In this document: in pieces, positions 51,037 to 59,883 of the stretch
Layout: every line of letters begins with the position of its first letter
Position numbering within the stretch: the first letter of the stretch is position 1
Source: a bacterium
GTDB taxonomy: Bacteria; Planctomycetota; Planctomycetia; Pirellulales; Pirellulaceae
NCBI GenBank assembly: GCA_030430075.1
Contig: JAUIGN010000016.1
Location: 62,001 to 126,000, forward strand
Reading direction: 5' to 3'
DNA: 64,000 nt
Made by a program: the position numbers and the translations under genes
The notes under the pieces: generated by a model
Told to the model about the DNA's origin: nothing
The model's database searches: none
The model's input: only the letters and a program-made list of their open reading frames with translations

Positions 51037-52296
51037 ATGTACACCACGTTCCAATTCACGGCCCTGGCGATGGGACCGATCTTGATGCTGGCCGTTGGCT
51101 GGGTCCTGATCTGGATCGGCGCAACCCGTACGCCGAACCAGAACGAGGTGCTCACCAGGCTCCTCAAGGCGCTGGGCGGCGCCTTCGCAGCCGGAGGCAT
51201 CTGTTTAGGAATCATCGTCAACGCGCACGTGCTGAGCCTGTTTCTGATCGCAGCCGCGATCGTGATCACATTGGGGGCGATCGCGAAGTACTACGTTGCC
51301 GAACGTCAGTCCCTGATCTGGGTGCTGACGGTAGCCGCCGAACGGAACATCCCGCTCGAAAGCGCCGCCCGAGCTTTCGCGGACGAACGCAACGACCTCA
51401 TCGGGCGGCGGGCGAGCCTCCTGGCGGACTATCTCGAAGCCGGCGTCCCACTCGCCCTTGCGCTCACCCGCTCCGGGTGCAGCGTCACCCCAGCGGTTCA
51501 ACTGGCGGCTGACCTGGGACATTACACCGGCACGCTCGGCGTAGGCTTGCGTCGCGCTTCCAACGACCTCGACGACGCTGAAGTCACGCTGCGGGCGATG
51601 ATCGAAAAGCTCTTCTACCTGCTGTTCCTGATTGTCTTTGGACTGATTGTCGTCACCTTCATGATGCTGAAGATTATCCCGGTGCTCGCGAAAATGTTCG
51701 AGGAATTCGAGCTCGAGCTGCCGTATGCAACCACGCAACTGATCCGCGTCTCGGATGCACTCGCCGCCTTCTGGGTCTTTCCATTGCTCGGGTGTTGTCT
51801 GCTGTTCGCCGTGGTTACGCTGCTCTGCTACGTCGGTTTTTCGCCACGGCAGTTGCCGCTGATCGGTCGCCTCTGGTGGTCATCCGACTGTGCGCTGGTC
51901 CAGCAATGGCTGGCCGTCGCCGTTCGCCAGAACCTGCCCCTCGGAGAGATGGTTCGCATGCTGGCCGCTCATTTCCCGCAGGCCAGGATCCGTCGGCGGC
52001 TCGAACGGGCCTCAATGTCGATCGATCGCGGCGCGGACTGGCGCGACAGCCTGCAAGCCTCGGGGATCCTCCGGCGCCGTGAGTCAGGACTCTTCAAATC
52101 GGCCGAGCGTGTCGGCAATCTCGCTTGGGCACTCGACGAGATGGCGCAAAGCGGACTGCGTCGAGCGGCCCATCGGATTCGCGCCTGGACCAACATTCTA
52201 TTTCCCGCCGTACTGCTCGGCTTCGGCGCCGTCGTGCTTTTCATCTGCCTCGGCAGTTTTCTCCCGCTGGTAAATCTGATCAATGGCTTGACCTGA
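51037..52296 (+). CDS. Type II secretion GspF-like membrane protein (third of three)
   Basis: A 419-residue protein with two N-terminal membrane helices (residues 5-28 and 42-80) that the other two GspF-like proteins lack. The first T2SSF-like part (about 90-200) contains LADYLEAGVPLALALTRSG and HYTGTLGVGLRRASND. The second (about 285-400) contains QQWLAVAVRQNLPLGEMVR and FKSAERVGNLAWALDEMA. The frame is open far upstream inside the previous gene, but the ATG at 51037, 2 bases after that gene's stop, is the natural start. Three GspF-like proteins in a row suggest a multi-subunit or duplicated platform. A pseudopilin gene starts 3 bases after the stop. Confidence 0.8.
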   Translation: MYTTFQFTALAMGPILMLAVGWVLIWIGATRTPNQNEVLTRLLKALGGAFAAGGICLGIIVNAHVLSLFLIAAAIVITLGAIAKYYVAERQSLIWVLTVAAERNIPLESAARAFADERNDLIGRRASLLADYLEAGVPLALALTRSGCSVTPAVQLAADLGHYTGTLGVGLRRASNDLDDAEVTLRAMIEKLFYLLFLIVFGLIVVTFMMLKIIPVLAKMFEEFELELPYATTQLIRVSDALAAFWVFPLLGCCLLFAVVTLLCYVGFSPRQLPLIGRLWWSSDCALVQQWLAVAVRQNLPLGEMVRMLAAHFPQARIRRRLERASMSIDRGADWRDSLQASGILRRRESGLFKSAERVGNLAWALDEMAQSGLRRAAHRIRAWTNILFPAVLLGFGAVVLFICLGSFLPLVNLINGLT

Positions 52297-52299
52297 ACC

Positions 52300-52716
52300 A
52301 TGCTGAACCGTCCAACCACAACACCACGCCGCGGCGCCATCGTTCATGAAGCATCCGTCGCCGTCATTCTGGCCGGTGCGATCATCGCCTGCGTCGCTCA
52401 GTTGCTGACATTCTCGGCACAGCAGACACGCGCGCGTACCCAGCGACTGACTGCGGTGCGGGAAGCGGCCAACCTGATGGAACAACTGATGGCCCGGTCC
52501 TGGGACGACCTCACCGCTGACCACATCGCCGAAACCCGTCTCTCCGAGAACTGCCACTCTGCCCTGCCCGGATCGAACCTGGACGTCGTACTGACTGACG
52601 ACGAAGGCGCCAAGCGCGTCCATCTGACAATCACTTGGCAGCATGCGTCCGGGAACCGTGAAGCGCCCGTGCAACTGGTTGCCTGGAAGTACCCAAGAGG
52701 AAAGGTCGAGCAATGA
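52300..52716 (+). CDS. Minor pseudopilin (GspI/PilV-like)
   Basis: A 138-residue protein with a basic leader (PTTTPRRG) followed by AIVHEASVAVILAGAIIACV. Cleavage after Gly would leave a mature protein with Glu at position 5, as in type IV pilins, although Ala replaces the usual Phe at +1. The rest is a small globular pilin-like head. It starts 3 bases after the third GspF-like gene and overlaps the next gene by 4 bases (ATGA). It is expected to be processed by a prepilin peptidase not present in this window. The assignment to GspI/PilV is by size and position only. Confidence 0.65.
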   Translation: MLNRPTTTPRRGAIVHEASVAVILAGAIIACVAQLLTFSAQQTRARTQRLTAVREAANLMEQLMARSWDDLTADHIAETRLSENCHSALPGSNLDVVLTDDEGAKRVHLTITWQHASGNREAPVQLVAWKYPRGKVEQ

Positions 52717-53267
52717 ATCGTCGCAAACCGGGGTTCACGCTGGTCGAAATGCTCGTCGCCATGACGCTGCTCGTCAGCCTGATGACGGTCGTCGCATTGG
52801 CGTTGGGCAGTCTGGCTAGAGCGGATCGGCGCGCCAGAATCGAGATCGATCACGGCCGCGCCATGCAGCAACTGTTCACCCAGATGCGGGCCGATGCCCA
52901 CCAGGCAACCGCGTTTGCGATAACGTCCCCAACAACGCCGGCACCGCCGGCCGCCGATGGCGAAGCGCCGGATCAACCCGAAAGCCCCACCGCCTCGCTT
53001 CGCCTGACGTATGATGCCGGCGTCACCATCGACTATCGAGCGGTGGGTGACGGCATCCGGCGCGTGGTCACCCGGGGGAGCACCGTCCGTCATCACGAGG
53101 TCTACTCGTGCGGCCCGCTGAGCCGCGTCATGTGGACCGTCGACGAAATGCACGAATTGCCGCTGCTCACTCTGCAGCTTGAACGAACGACCGGCGTCGG
53201 CCGCCAGGCCGTGCCACTTGTCGTGCAAGCCGCCCTGCTGAACACATCACCCCAACTCGCCGAATGA
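52713..53267 (+). CDS. Prepilin-type pseudopilin (GspJ-like)
   Basis: A 184-residue protein with a classical prepilin signal: RRKPG, then FTLVEMLVAMTLLVSLMTVV, with Glu at +5. The head domain is about 150 residues. The order (I/V-like, then J-like, then K/X-like) matches minor pseudopilin clusters of type II secretion and type IV pilus systems. The start overlaps the previous gene by 4 bases. The low sequence similarity of such heads does not allow a firmer name. Confidence 0.8.
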   Translation: MNRRKPGFTLVEMLVAMTLLVSLMTVVALALGSLARADRRARIEIDHGRAMQQLFTQMRADAHQATAFAITSPTTPAPPAADGEAPDQPESPTASLRLTYDAGVTIDYRAVGDGIRRVVTRGSTVRHHEVYSCGPLSRVMWTVDEMHELPLLTLQLERTTGVGRQAVPLVVQAALLNTSPQLAE

Positions 53268-53268
53268 G

Positions 53269-53700
53269 ATGATCCTACCAAAGCAACAACGCGTACCGAC
53301 ACCGGCGGCGTGCCCGCGCGGCATGATCCTACCGATCATTCTGATCGGGCTGTTGATCGTCTCCCTGATTGCCGCGGCCATGGTACAGACCGTTCTTCTG
53401 CAGCGGCGCACGGCGCGCCAGGCGGAACAGCAGTTGCAGGCCGGTTGGCTGGCTGATTCCGGCCTCCTCCGTGCCCGGCAGCGGCTCGCCACCAACGCCG
53501 ACTACACGGGAGAAACCTGGGAGCTCTCTCCCGGCGAAGCGCAGGCGGGCATCGCCGCCACGGTCGTGATCACCGTAGAACCGGCCGACGATGCCAGGCG
53601 CATCATGGTCGATGCAACGTACCCGTCGCAGGCGGTACGCCGCACGCGAGAACACCGCGAACTACTCGTAACACCCATCCGCCCCGGAGGCACCCCATGA
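53269..53700 (+). CDS. Minor pseudopilin (GspK/PilX-like)
   Basis: A 143-residue protein. After a short basic leader (CPRG) comes MILPIILIGLLIVSLIAAAM without Glu at +5, a feature shared with GspK. The segment QAGWLADSGLLRARQRLA resembles the start of GspK/PilX (AGxxR-like). The ATG at 53269 is the first codon after the preceding stop. Its end overlaps the DUF1559 gene by 4 bases. A true GspK is usually about 300 residues, so this is short, perhaps closer to PilX. Confidence 0.65.
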   Translation: MILPKQQRVPTPAACPRGMILPIILIGLLIVSLIAAAMVQTVLLQRRTARQAEQQLQAGWLADSGLLRARQRLATNADYTGETWELSPGEAQAGIAATVVITVEPADDARRIMVDATYPSQAVRRTREHRELLVTPIRPGGTP

Positions 53701-54542
53701 AGCGCCAAGATCGAAACGGATTCACCCTCGTTGAATTACTCGTCGTCATCGCGATCATCGGCATCCTGATCGCCCTCTTGCTGCCCGCCGTGCAAGCGGC
53801 ACGCGAGGCCGCGCGCCGCGTTACCTGCACCAACAACCTGACGCAACTGATCCTGGCAGTGCAAAGCTATGAAGGGGCGTACGGCGTCTACCCGGCCGGA
53901 ACCGTTGCCGAGGATGGCCCCGTGCTCAACGTGGCAGCCGGCAAACATCATAACTGGCTGATTCGGATCCTGCCGTACCTGGAAGAGACCAACACTTACA
54001 ATCACGTCGACTTCAACGTGGACGTCTATCACGAGAATAACGCTCCGGTCGCGAGGATCCATATCCCGTCCGCGCAGTGCGCCTCGGACCCGGGCGTCCC
54101 GGCCGAAATCAACTACAGCAGCTATGCCGGCTTGCATCACGACCTGGAAGCGCCCATCGATGTCGACGACCATGGCGTGTTCTTCCTCAATAGTGAGATC
54201 ACTTACGAAGACATCAGCGACGGCAGCTCGCAAACGATCTTCATCGGAGAAAAGATCACCGAGAACAGTGATTTTGGTTGGATGTCCGGGACCCGCGCGA
54301 CGCTTCGAAATACCGGAACACCCATCAATGGCACCGTGAATCTCAACGACCGTTTTCGTACCGATGTGCAGGAACAAATCAGCCCGACCAAGGTCGGCGG
54401 CTTTGGCAGCTATCATCCCGGCGGGACCAACTTCGCCTTCGGAGACGGCCACGTCGAGTTTCTCTCAGAAAACATCGACATCCATACCTACCAGCAACTT
54501 GGGCATCGATCCGACGGAAAACTGCTGTCGCGTGATTTCTAG
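53697..54542 (+). CDS. DUF1559 pseudopilin
   Basis: A 281-residue DUF1559 protein, a family expanded in planctomycetes. The prepilin signal is RNG followed by FTLVELLVVIAIIGILIALL with Glu at +5, then LPAVQAAREAARR. The C-terminal signature H-x9-DG is visible as HPGGTNFAFGDGHVEF. The head is exported after cleavage. Location at the end of the GspF-pseudopilin operon, with a 4-base overlap, suggests it is the major or a dedicated pilin-like subunit of this system. The family's cargo or surface role is unknown. Confidence 0.92.
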   Translation: MKRQDRNGFTLVELLVVIAIIGILIALLLPAVQAAREAARRVTCTNNLTQLILAVQSYEGAYGVYPAGTVAEDGPVLNVAAGKHHNWLIRILPYLEETNTYNHVDFNVDVYHENNAPVARIHIPSAQCASDPGVPAEINYSSYAGLHHDLEAPIDVDDHGVFFLNSEITYEDISDGSSQTIFIGEKITENSDFGWMSGTRATLRNTGTPINGTVNLNDRFRTDVQEQISPTKVGGFGSYHPGGTNFAFGDGHVEFLSENIDIHTYQQLGHRSDGKLLSRDF

Positions 54543-54600
54543 TTTCGAACACCCGCCACACTGCCGGCGTCAATTACTGGCGGCAATGCCCCGTGGAGCG

Positions 54601-54621
54601 GGGGGCAGCCGGAGTGCCCCC
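54601..54621. terminator. Hairpin between convergent genes
   Basis: GGGGGCA (54601-54607), 7-base loop, TGCCCCC (54615-54621), 58 bases after the DUF1559 stop. It has no T-tract. It may serve both the pilin operon and the facing kinase gene. Confidence 0.45.
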
Positions 54622-54704
54622 AGGCTCGGCAACTCGGCTTTGAATCGACCGTCGCCAGGCAATGCATACCAATTTGTCCCTCACTCCAAACATTTCGTTC
54701 CGAG

Positions 54705-54721
54705 GTCACGCGCTGCATGAC
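54705..54721 (+). repeat. Dispersed intergenic palindrome, degenerate copy 6
   Basis: CCGAG precedes GTCACGC-GCT-GCATGAC, one arm mismatch compared with the other copies. It lies in the 412-base convergent gap 54543-54954, which otherwise holds only the hairpin at 54601-54621. Confidence 0.5.
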
Positions 54722-54954
54722 TTCATGCCATCCCAGGCAATCGGTCCCACTCACTTCAATCCCAGTCACAACGGCCTCCCAACATCGAAGCCCATCACCC
54801 CCGGCGACCGGCACCAGCCAACCTGCGACCTTACCGCGGCAGAGTGGAACCGACTCTTGAACCGCCCAGCCGCTCGCCAGGCCCCGCCGCGGCAGGTCAC
54901 CCTTATCCAGTACCAAGCGCAGAGTTCGATCGCCAACATGCCACGCCTCGCCGG

Positions 54955-57900
54955 CTACGGATAGCTGCGGGCGACTCGAAATCCGATAAACCGTCCATCT
55001 CTCGTCGGCACGGCCCGGTCGCGGGCGGCACTTCGCAAGCGATGTGCACCGTCTTGGAAGGAGCCACCCCGGTGCACCCGTGGCAGGTCGTCGCGCACGA
55101 TGAGCGAGATCGGCGCCCCGGGCTCGACGTTCGAGCGTCGGTAGGGATCCTGGCACCATTCGGCGACGTTCCCGTACGTGTCAAACAGCCCGAAGTCGTT
55201 CGGCTTGCGGCTGCCGCAAAGATCGGGAACGTGCGAAGCGTTGCCGGCGAAAACCGCGTACTCTGGCAAGAAAGTCACATCCTTGCCCAGATGGCGCACC
55301 GTGGTGCTGTTGGCGCGGCAGGCATATTCCCATTCCGCTTCGGTCGGGAGTCGGTAACCGCGCAACTCATTCATGTTCGGCGCCAGGCTCATTCCTTCGG
55401 CATAGTCGCCATCCGCATTGGGAAGGTAGCACCACTGTGAGCGAGGAATATTTTCTTGCCGGCTGAGCCAGTTGCAGTAAGCGACTGCTTCGTACCAGGT
55501 GGCCGGATGCGGCGCGGAAGCCGCCAGCCCCTGCGCGGCCGCCCGTTGGTCGAAGCGCTGCTGATCCTGGAGAAGAAACCGGACAAACTGGGCCACCGTC
55601 GTCTCCTGGCTGGAGATGGAAAAACTACGAGGAATCGACTGCGGGTGCCAGGCTTCGTCGTCCGTCGCCGCCCCCGAGCCAGGCTTCGTCCCCATCATGA
55701 ACTGGGTCGGCCCGGGAATGACCAACATCGTATGCCCGGCTCGTGTCATGTACCATTGGCGCCCCGCTTGAATGGCCCCCGTGCGCAGCTCGTTCTGCAC
55801 CTTATTCACATCCGCCTGTCGCTCGAAGCGCCGCAGCGCCCATTCTGCCGCGGAATGCACTCCCGGGTCCGGTGCGTCGCGGTAGATGCGTACGAGTTCG
55901 CCGACCATCTCGGGCGACGGATCGAGGCGCGGCCGGTTGGCATTCAATCGCTGCTCATCCGATCCCGCCAACGTACCCGTCACCAGTAGCATCGCCCGCC
56001 GCACTGACACATCCGGCTCGCCGGCAATCTGCTCAACCACATCTTCGACGTTCACGGCCAGTGGTGTGAGCCGGTGAATCACGCCCGTTCTCAGGGTGGG
56101 GTCGGGATCGTGTCGAGCGAGAGACCAGATTGCTTCGTGCTGCCCCAACGCCATCCAAACGCTGGCCGTGGCAGCCTGAAAATGGGACATCGCCCGATTG
56201 GCGACGTTTGTAATCTGGGCACTTGCCAGCAGGCCGACCAACACAGCAGTCAGCGCAGTTCCCACGACCATGCCGTGGTGCCGTGCTGCGGCCCGCATCA
56301 TGCGGCGTTGGGGCGCCGACCATTCCGAACGTCGTGTCGCGGCCCGCATGGCCAGCCATTCCCACAGCGAGGGAAGTTGGCGTCGCTCGCGCCGCGCGTT
56401 CCACATCGACGCCCGCTCGCCCAACGCCAGCTCGATGCGCCCTCGCCGCGTCGATTTCTGTCGCTCGGTCAACCACTCCCGCAACGACGGGACCAGGTAG
56501 TCGTGCGTCAACTGATAGTCACGCCGGCCCGGATTGGCCCGTGACGGATCGGACTCCTCATCAATCGTCTCCGTCGGTGTAAGCAGACGAGTCTCACTGT
56601 CAAGGATCCGCATCAGTTCTTTGAAGGCCGCCGGATTGCCGCCATACCCGGAGAGGTCGAGCAATTCCGGATACGAGCGTGTGTGCCCCTTGATCGGCGA
56701 ACCTTCCGCGGGCATCAGCGCGGCCAGCACCGCACGGGCCGCTTTTTCGTGCAGCCGATGTTGCGGGTTGGCGGTGCGGGCGGAGAAAGTCTCCTGCAGG
56801 AACGTCACGCCGACGCCGCGGGCGCCACCCACGGCGCGCAGCGTCTCCGGAATCCAATCCCGCCATTTGATCATCTCTGCAAACAAGGCCAGGCGCACCG
56901 GGATCACTCGCCCGTCGTCTGCAAGCGCTTCTATCGCCTGATCCAGAAACGCATTCTGCCCGGCGGTCAGATGTGCCGTGTTCCGCGGCAACCGGCCGAA
57001 CGCTCTGCCAAATTCGAGCAACACGCGTCGCGCGTGTAGAGGATCGAACAGATCAACCAAGGCGGTGTTCTTGCCCTGCGCCAAGTCGACCTCCAGGTCG
57101 CTCAGGAAGCGGCTCAAGGCCAACCAGAAGTCGTCCCGCACCAGCAGCAGGCATTGCAACCTCCCGCCGTCGCATTGGCGCAACGACTGGGCCAGTTCCA
57201 GGCGGCGCCGTTCGTCCTTGCCGTGCAACCATTGCTCGAACTGATCGATAACAATCAGGACTTTGTGGCGAGCGGGTACGCGGTGCCCGCGTCGAATGGC
57301 CGCGCAGCAGGCGGCCAGCCCGGCGTTCGCGGGCAAGCCGCCCACATGCTTGTCCAACTGCCGCCGCAGATGCTCTTCGGTTTCATCCGCCGACGCATCC
57401 AGATAGATCGGGTGAACGTGGGCCGACAAGCGGGGCAGCAGCCCGGCCCGGACAAACGACGACTTGCCGCAGCCGGACGGCCCGTACAGCAGGCCGACAG
57501 GGAAGGTCTCGTCCCCATCGGTCTCCTCGATCCGGTTCCGCCACTGCCGGATGCTCTCCGGCCAGCCAAACCGGTCGCGCGGGCCAGGCAACAGGTCGAG
57601 GAAAAAATCGGCGTCGTTCGCGTCGAATGCCCGCAACCCCTTGGGCACAACGCCGGTGGATGCAGACGCGTCGTTCACATCGCCTGGAAGCACTCGGCTG
57701 CCAGCTTCAACCGCTCCACGAGCTGACCCCGACTGCGGCGTTGCATCCGGTTCAAATCGCCCTCGCAGCCAGCCCCGCAGATCTTCGGCAAACTCTCGGC
57801 TGGTCTGGTAACGATCGATCGCCCGCTTGGCCAAGGCTTTCAGGCAAATCCGTGACAGTTCGGTCGGGACGAGGCGATCGACGTCGTGGGGTGGCGTCAC

Positions 57901-58953
57901 CTCCCGCCGGCAAATCTCGTCCACCAGCGCGTCGCGGCCGGTCGCCGTGAACGGGCGGCATCCGGTCAACAACTCATACAGCACGACGCCCAAACCAAAA
58001 ATGTCGGAACGCCCGTCAACACGGTGCGACTCGCCGCGTGCCTGCTCGGGGCTCATATAGGCAGGCGTGCCCGCCACAACCGAGAACTCAGGCTGGTCGT
58101 CATCCTTGAGGGCCAGTCCAAAGTCGGCCAGGTAGGGCACCCGGGATGCATTCAGCAAAATGTTGCCCGGCTTCACGTCACGGTGAACCAGACCTAGCCT
58201 GTGCGCGTAGTCCAGGGCGTCCGCGATCGCCGCCGTAATGCCCACCGCGTCTGAGAACGACGGCCGCGACTTCGCGATCCACTCGGCCAGCGTCGCCCCC
58301 GGGATCAGCTTGGAAACGACATACCCCTCTCCGGCAGCAGTGCGGCCCACGTCATAGACCGGAACGATGTTCGGATGATCGAGCCTCGCAATGACGCGTG
58401 CCTCGGTCATGAAGTCGTCCAGCGCGTCGGGGGCCGAAATCCGCTTGCGATGCGGGATCTTGATCGCCACATCGCGGCCGAGCGCTTCGTCACTCGCCAG
58501 GTAAACTTGGCCAAATCCCCCCTGTCCCAGCAACCGCTTCACCCGGTAACGATTGATCCGCCACGTCTCTCCCGTACCGGCCGGTGCGCTATCCGAGGAA
58601 CCGTCGACAGGCGGCGGTGTCGAACCGCGAAGCTGGGCTTCGTCAAAGAGCCGCAGTCGAGAACTGGTCGACGCGTCCGCCCGATCGCGCTCCCAGTCCG
58701 CTTCCAGGCGTTCCAACGCGCGCTGGCTACCGGCCAGATCGGCCGTTTCCAGGGCCGACCAGATCTTCCGCAGCTTGGCCAATTCCTCCCGGATTTCTGG
58801 CAACAAGTCGGGATGGGCGGCAAACACCGCGTCGTCTTGGACGAAGTCGCCCATCTCGCGGCGCCGAGTCACATCGACCAGGACGCGGTGAATTCGACCG
58901 CGACGGTCCGCATGTTTCAGGTTGCTCGACGAAGACGTTGACATTGATTCCAT
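54955..58953 (-). CDS. Ser/Thr kinase-STAND NTPase-FGE fusion protein
   Basis: A 1332-residue protein. A helical N-terminal segment (about 1-130) precedes a complete protein kinase (about 134-400): LLGQGGFGQVYLASD, DVAIKIPHR, HRDVKPGNILL, LADFGLAL and GTPAYMSPEQARG. A STAND-type NTPase follows (about 440-860) with Walker A YGPSGCGKSSFVRAG and Walker B VLIVIDQFEQW. One membrane helix (MVVGTALTAVLVGLLASAQI, about 900) separates a HEAT-like linker (about 925-1070) from a formylglycine-generating-enzyme-like domain (about 1080-1332; YRLPTEAEWEYACRA, NVAEWCQDPY and RVHRGGSFQDG). The FGE domain would be outside the membrane if the N terminus is inside. It is probably a signal-responsive kinase switch. 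An ECF sigma gene lies 104 bases upstream on the same strand. Confidence 0.85.
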   Translation of the reverse strand: MESMSTSSSSNLKHADRRGRIHRVLVDVTRRREMGDFVQDDAVFAAHPDLLPEIREELAKLRKIWSALETADLAGSQRALERLEADWERDRADASTSSRLRLFDEAQLRGSTPPPVDGSSDSAPAGTGETWRINRYRVKRLLGQGGFGQVYLASDEALGRDVAIKIPHRKRISAPDALDDFMTEARVIARLDHPNIVPVYDVGRTAAGEGYVVSKLIPGATLAEWIAKSRPSFSDAVGITAAIADALDYAHRLGLVHRDVKPGNILLNASRVPYLADFGLALKDDDQPEFSVVAGTPAYMSPEQARGESHRVDGRSDIFGLGVVLYELLTGCRPFTATGRDALVDEICRREVTPPHDVDRLVPTELSRICLKALAKRAIDRYQTSREFAEDLRGWLRGRFEPDATPQSGSARGAVEAGSRVLPGDVNDASASTGVVPKGLRAFDANDADFFLDLLPGPRDRFGWPESIRQWRNRIEETDGDETFPVGLLYGPSGCGKSSFVRAGLLPRLSAHVHPIYLDASADETEEHLRRQLDKHVGGLPANAGLAACCAAIRRGHRVPARHKVLIVIDQFEQWLHGKDERRRLELAQSLRQCDGGRLQCLLLVRDDFWLALSRFLSDLEVDLAQGKNTALVDLFDPLHARRVLLEFGRAFGRLPRNTAHLTAGQNAFLDQAIEALADDGRVIPVRLALFAEMIKWRDWIPETLRAVGGARGVGVTFLQETFSARTANPQHRLHEKAARAVLAALMPAEGSPIKGHTRSYPELLDLSGYGGNPAAFKELMRILDSETRLLTPTETIDEESDPSRANPGRRDYQLTHDYLVPSLREWLTERQKSTRRGRIELALGERASMWNARRERRQLPSLWEWLAMRAATRRSEWSAPQRRMMRAAARHHGMVVGTALTAVLVGLLASAQITNVANRAMSHFQAATASVWMALGQHEAIWSLARHDPDPTLRTGVIHRLTPLAVNVEDVVEQIAGEPDVSVRRAMLLVTGTLAGSDEQRLNANRPRLDPSPEMVGELVRIYRDAPDPGVHSAAEWALRRFERQADVNKVQNELRTGAIQAGRQWYMTRAGHTMLVIPGPTQFMMGTKPGSGAATDDEAWHPQSIPRSFSISSQETTVAQFVRFLLQDQQRFDQRAAAQGLAASAPHPATWYEAVAYCNWLSRQENIPRSQWCYLPNADGDYAEGMSLAPNMNELRGYRLPTEAEWEYACRANSTTVRHLGKDVTFLPEYAVFAGNASHVPDLCGSRKPNDFGLFDTYGNVAEWCQDPYRRSNVEPGAPISLIVRDDLPRVHRGGSFQDGAHRLRSAARDRAVPTRDGRFIGFRVARSYP

Positions 58954-59056
58954 TCAGCCGTGGGTGGAGCGGGATGGCGGGCCGGTGTCACTGCCCGAAC
59001 GCGCCGAACAGCCGAGGCCCACCACCCGGCCGACGCCGGCCCGCCGCACCGATCGG

Positions 59057-59680
59057 TCATTTGCTGAAGAACAACGACGAGCCCCCCATGATGGCGCGAA
59101 GCTCTTTACGGGCCCGATAGCATAAGCCGCGAACTGCTTCTTTCGAGCGTCCCATCGCGTCTGCGATTTCTTGAAGCGACTCTTCCAGCAGGTAGTAACG
59201 TTGGACCACTTCACGGTGCTCCGGCGCAAGGTTGGCAATCGCGGACCGCATTCGCAAGATACATTCTCGCCGAGCAACTCGACCCACCGGCGGAGTGATG
59301 TCGCCTGCCAAACGGTCCACCATCTGGGCCATCGAATCGTCGTCGGCGGGAATCGCTGCGCCACCCTCGGCGCGTGCCGATCGGCGTTCGCGGCGGTGCC
59401 GCTTTCGAGCGTCCAGGACGAGGTTGGTCGCGATCGTCTTCAACCAGGCGCGAAATGAGCGGGGTTCGCCTTCGAATGTTGCGATGCCCCCCGCCGCCCG
59501 CACGAAGGTCTGCTGCAAAACGTCGTCGGCCGAAACATGCCCCAGCGGCCCGCTGGCCAGCTTAGCAGCAATGTGGCGCCGCAATGTATCGTGGTTTTCG
59601 AACAGCAGCTGAGCCAGCGCGGCTCGATCTCCGAGCACCGCTTGCCGAATCAATTCAGCCTCAGAATCACTGGAAAACAT
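59057..59680 (-). CDS. ECF-type RNA polymerase sigma factor
   Basis: A 207-residue region 2/region 4 sigma factor. Region 2 contains VSADDVLQQTFVRAAGG and FRAWLKTIATNLVLDARKRH. Region 4 contains LAPEHREVVQRYYLLEESLQ and the helix-turn-helix EIADAMGRSKEAVRGLCYRA. The ATG at 59680 was chosen over the longer open frame to 59749 because a promoter lies at 59721-59749. The kinase-STAND gene follows 104 bases later on the same strand. ECF sigma genes paired with Ser/Thr kinases are typical of planctomycetes, where phosphorylation is thought to control the sigma factor. No anti-sigma gene is adjacent. Confidence 0.9.
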   Translation of the reverse strand: MFSSDSEAELIRQAVLGDRAALAQLLFENHDTLRRHIAAKLASGPLGHVSADDVLQQTFVRAAGGIATFEGEPRSFRAWLKTIATNLVLDARKRHRRERRSARAEGGAAIPADDDSMAQMVDRLAGDITPPVGRVARRECILRMRSAIANLAPEHREVVQRYYLLEESLQEIADAMGRSKEAVRGLCYRARKELRAIMGGSSLFFSK

Positions 59681-59720
59681 GCGAGATTTGCACGTCCATG
59701 GAGAAGGGTTTACGCCCTGT

Positions 59721-59749
59721 ATCGTATCCTCCCACCGGCGAAATCGCAA
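59721..59749 (-). promoter_or_regulatory. Sigma-70 promoter for the ECF sigma/kinase pair
   Basis: On the minus strand TTGCGA (59744-59749), a 17-base spacer and TACGAT (59721-59726, 5 of 6 to TATAAT). It predicts a leader of about 34 bases to the ATG at 59680. No ECF-type GGAAC box is visible, so self-activation is not indicated. Confidence 0.5.
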
Positions 59750-59883
59750 TTACCAGAGAGGCGGGTGTTTCACGCCTGAACGTCCTTTACCCAGCGCACC
59801 GAGAACCGCGCCCACTCGCCAAACCTGCCAGCGAATGCCGGTTCGCCCGGCCGCCACTCCGGGCCGCTGCCCGAACACGCGAA

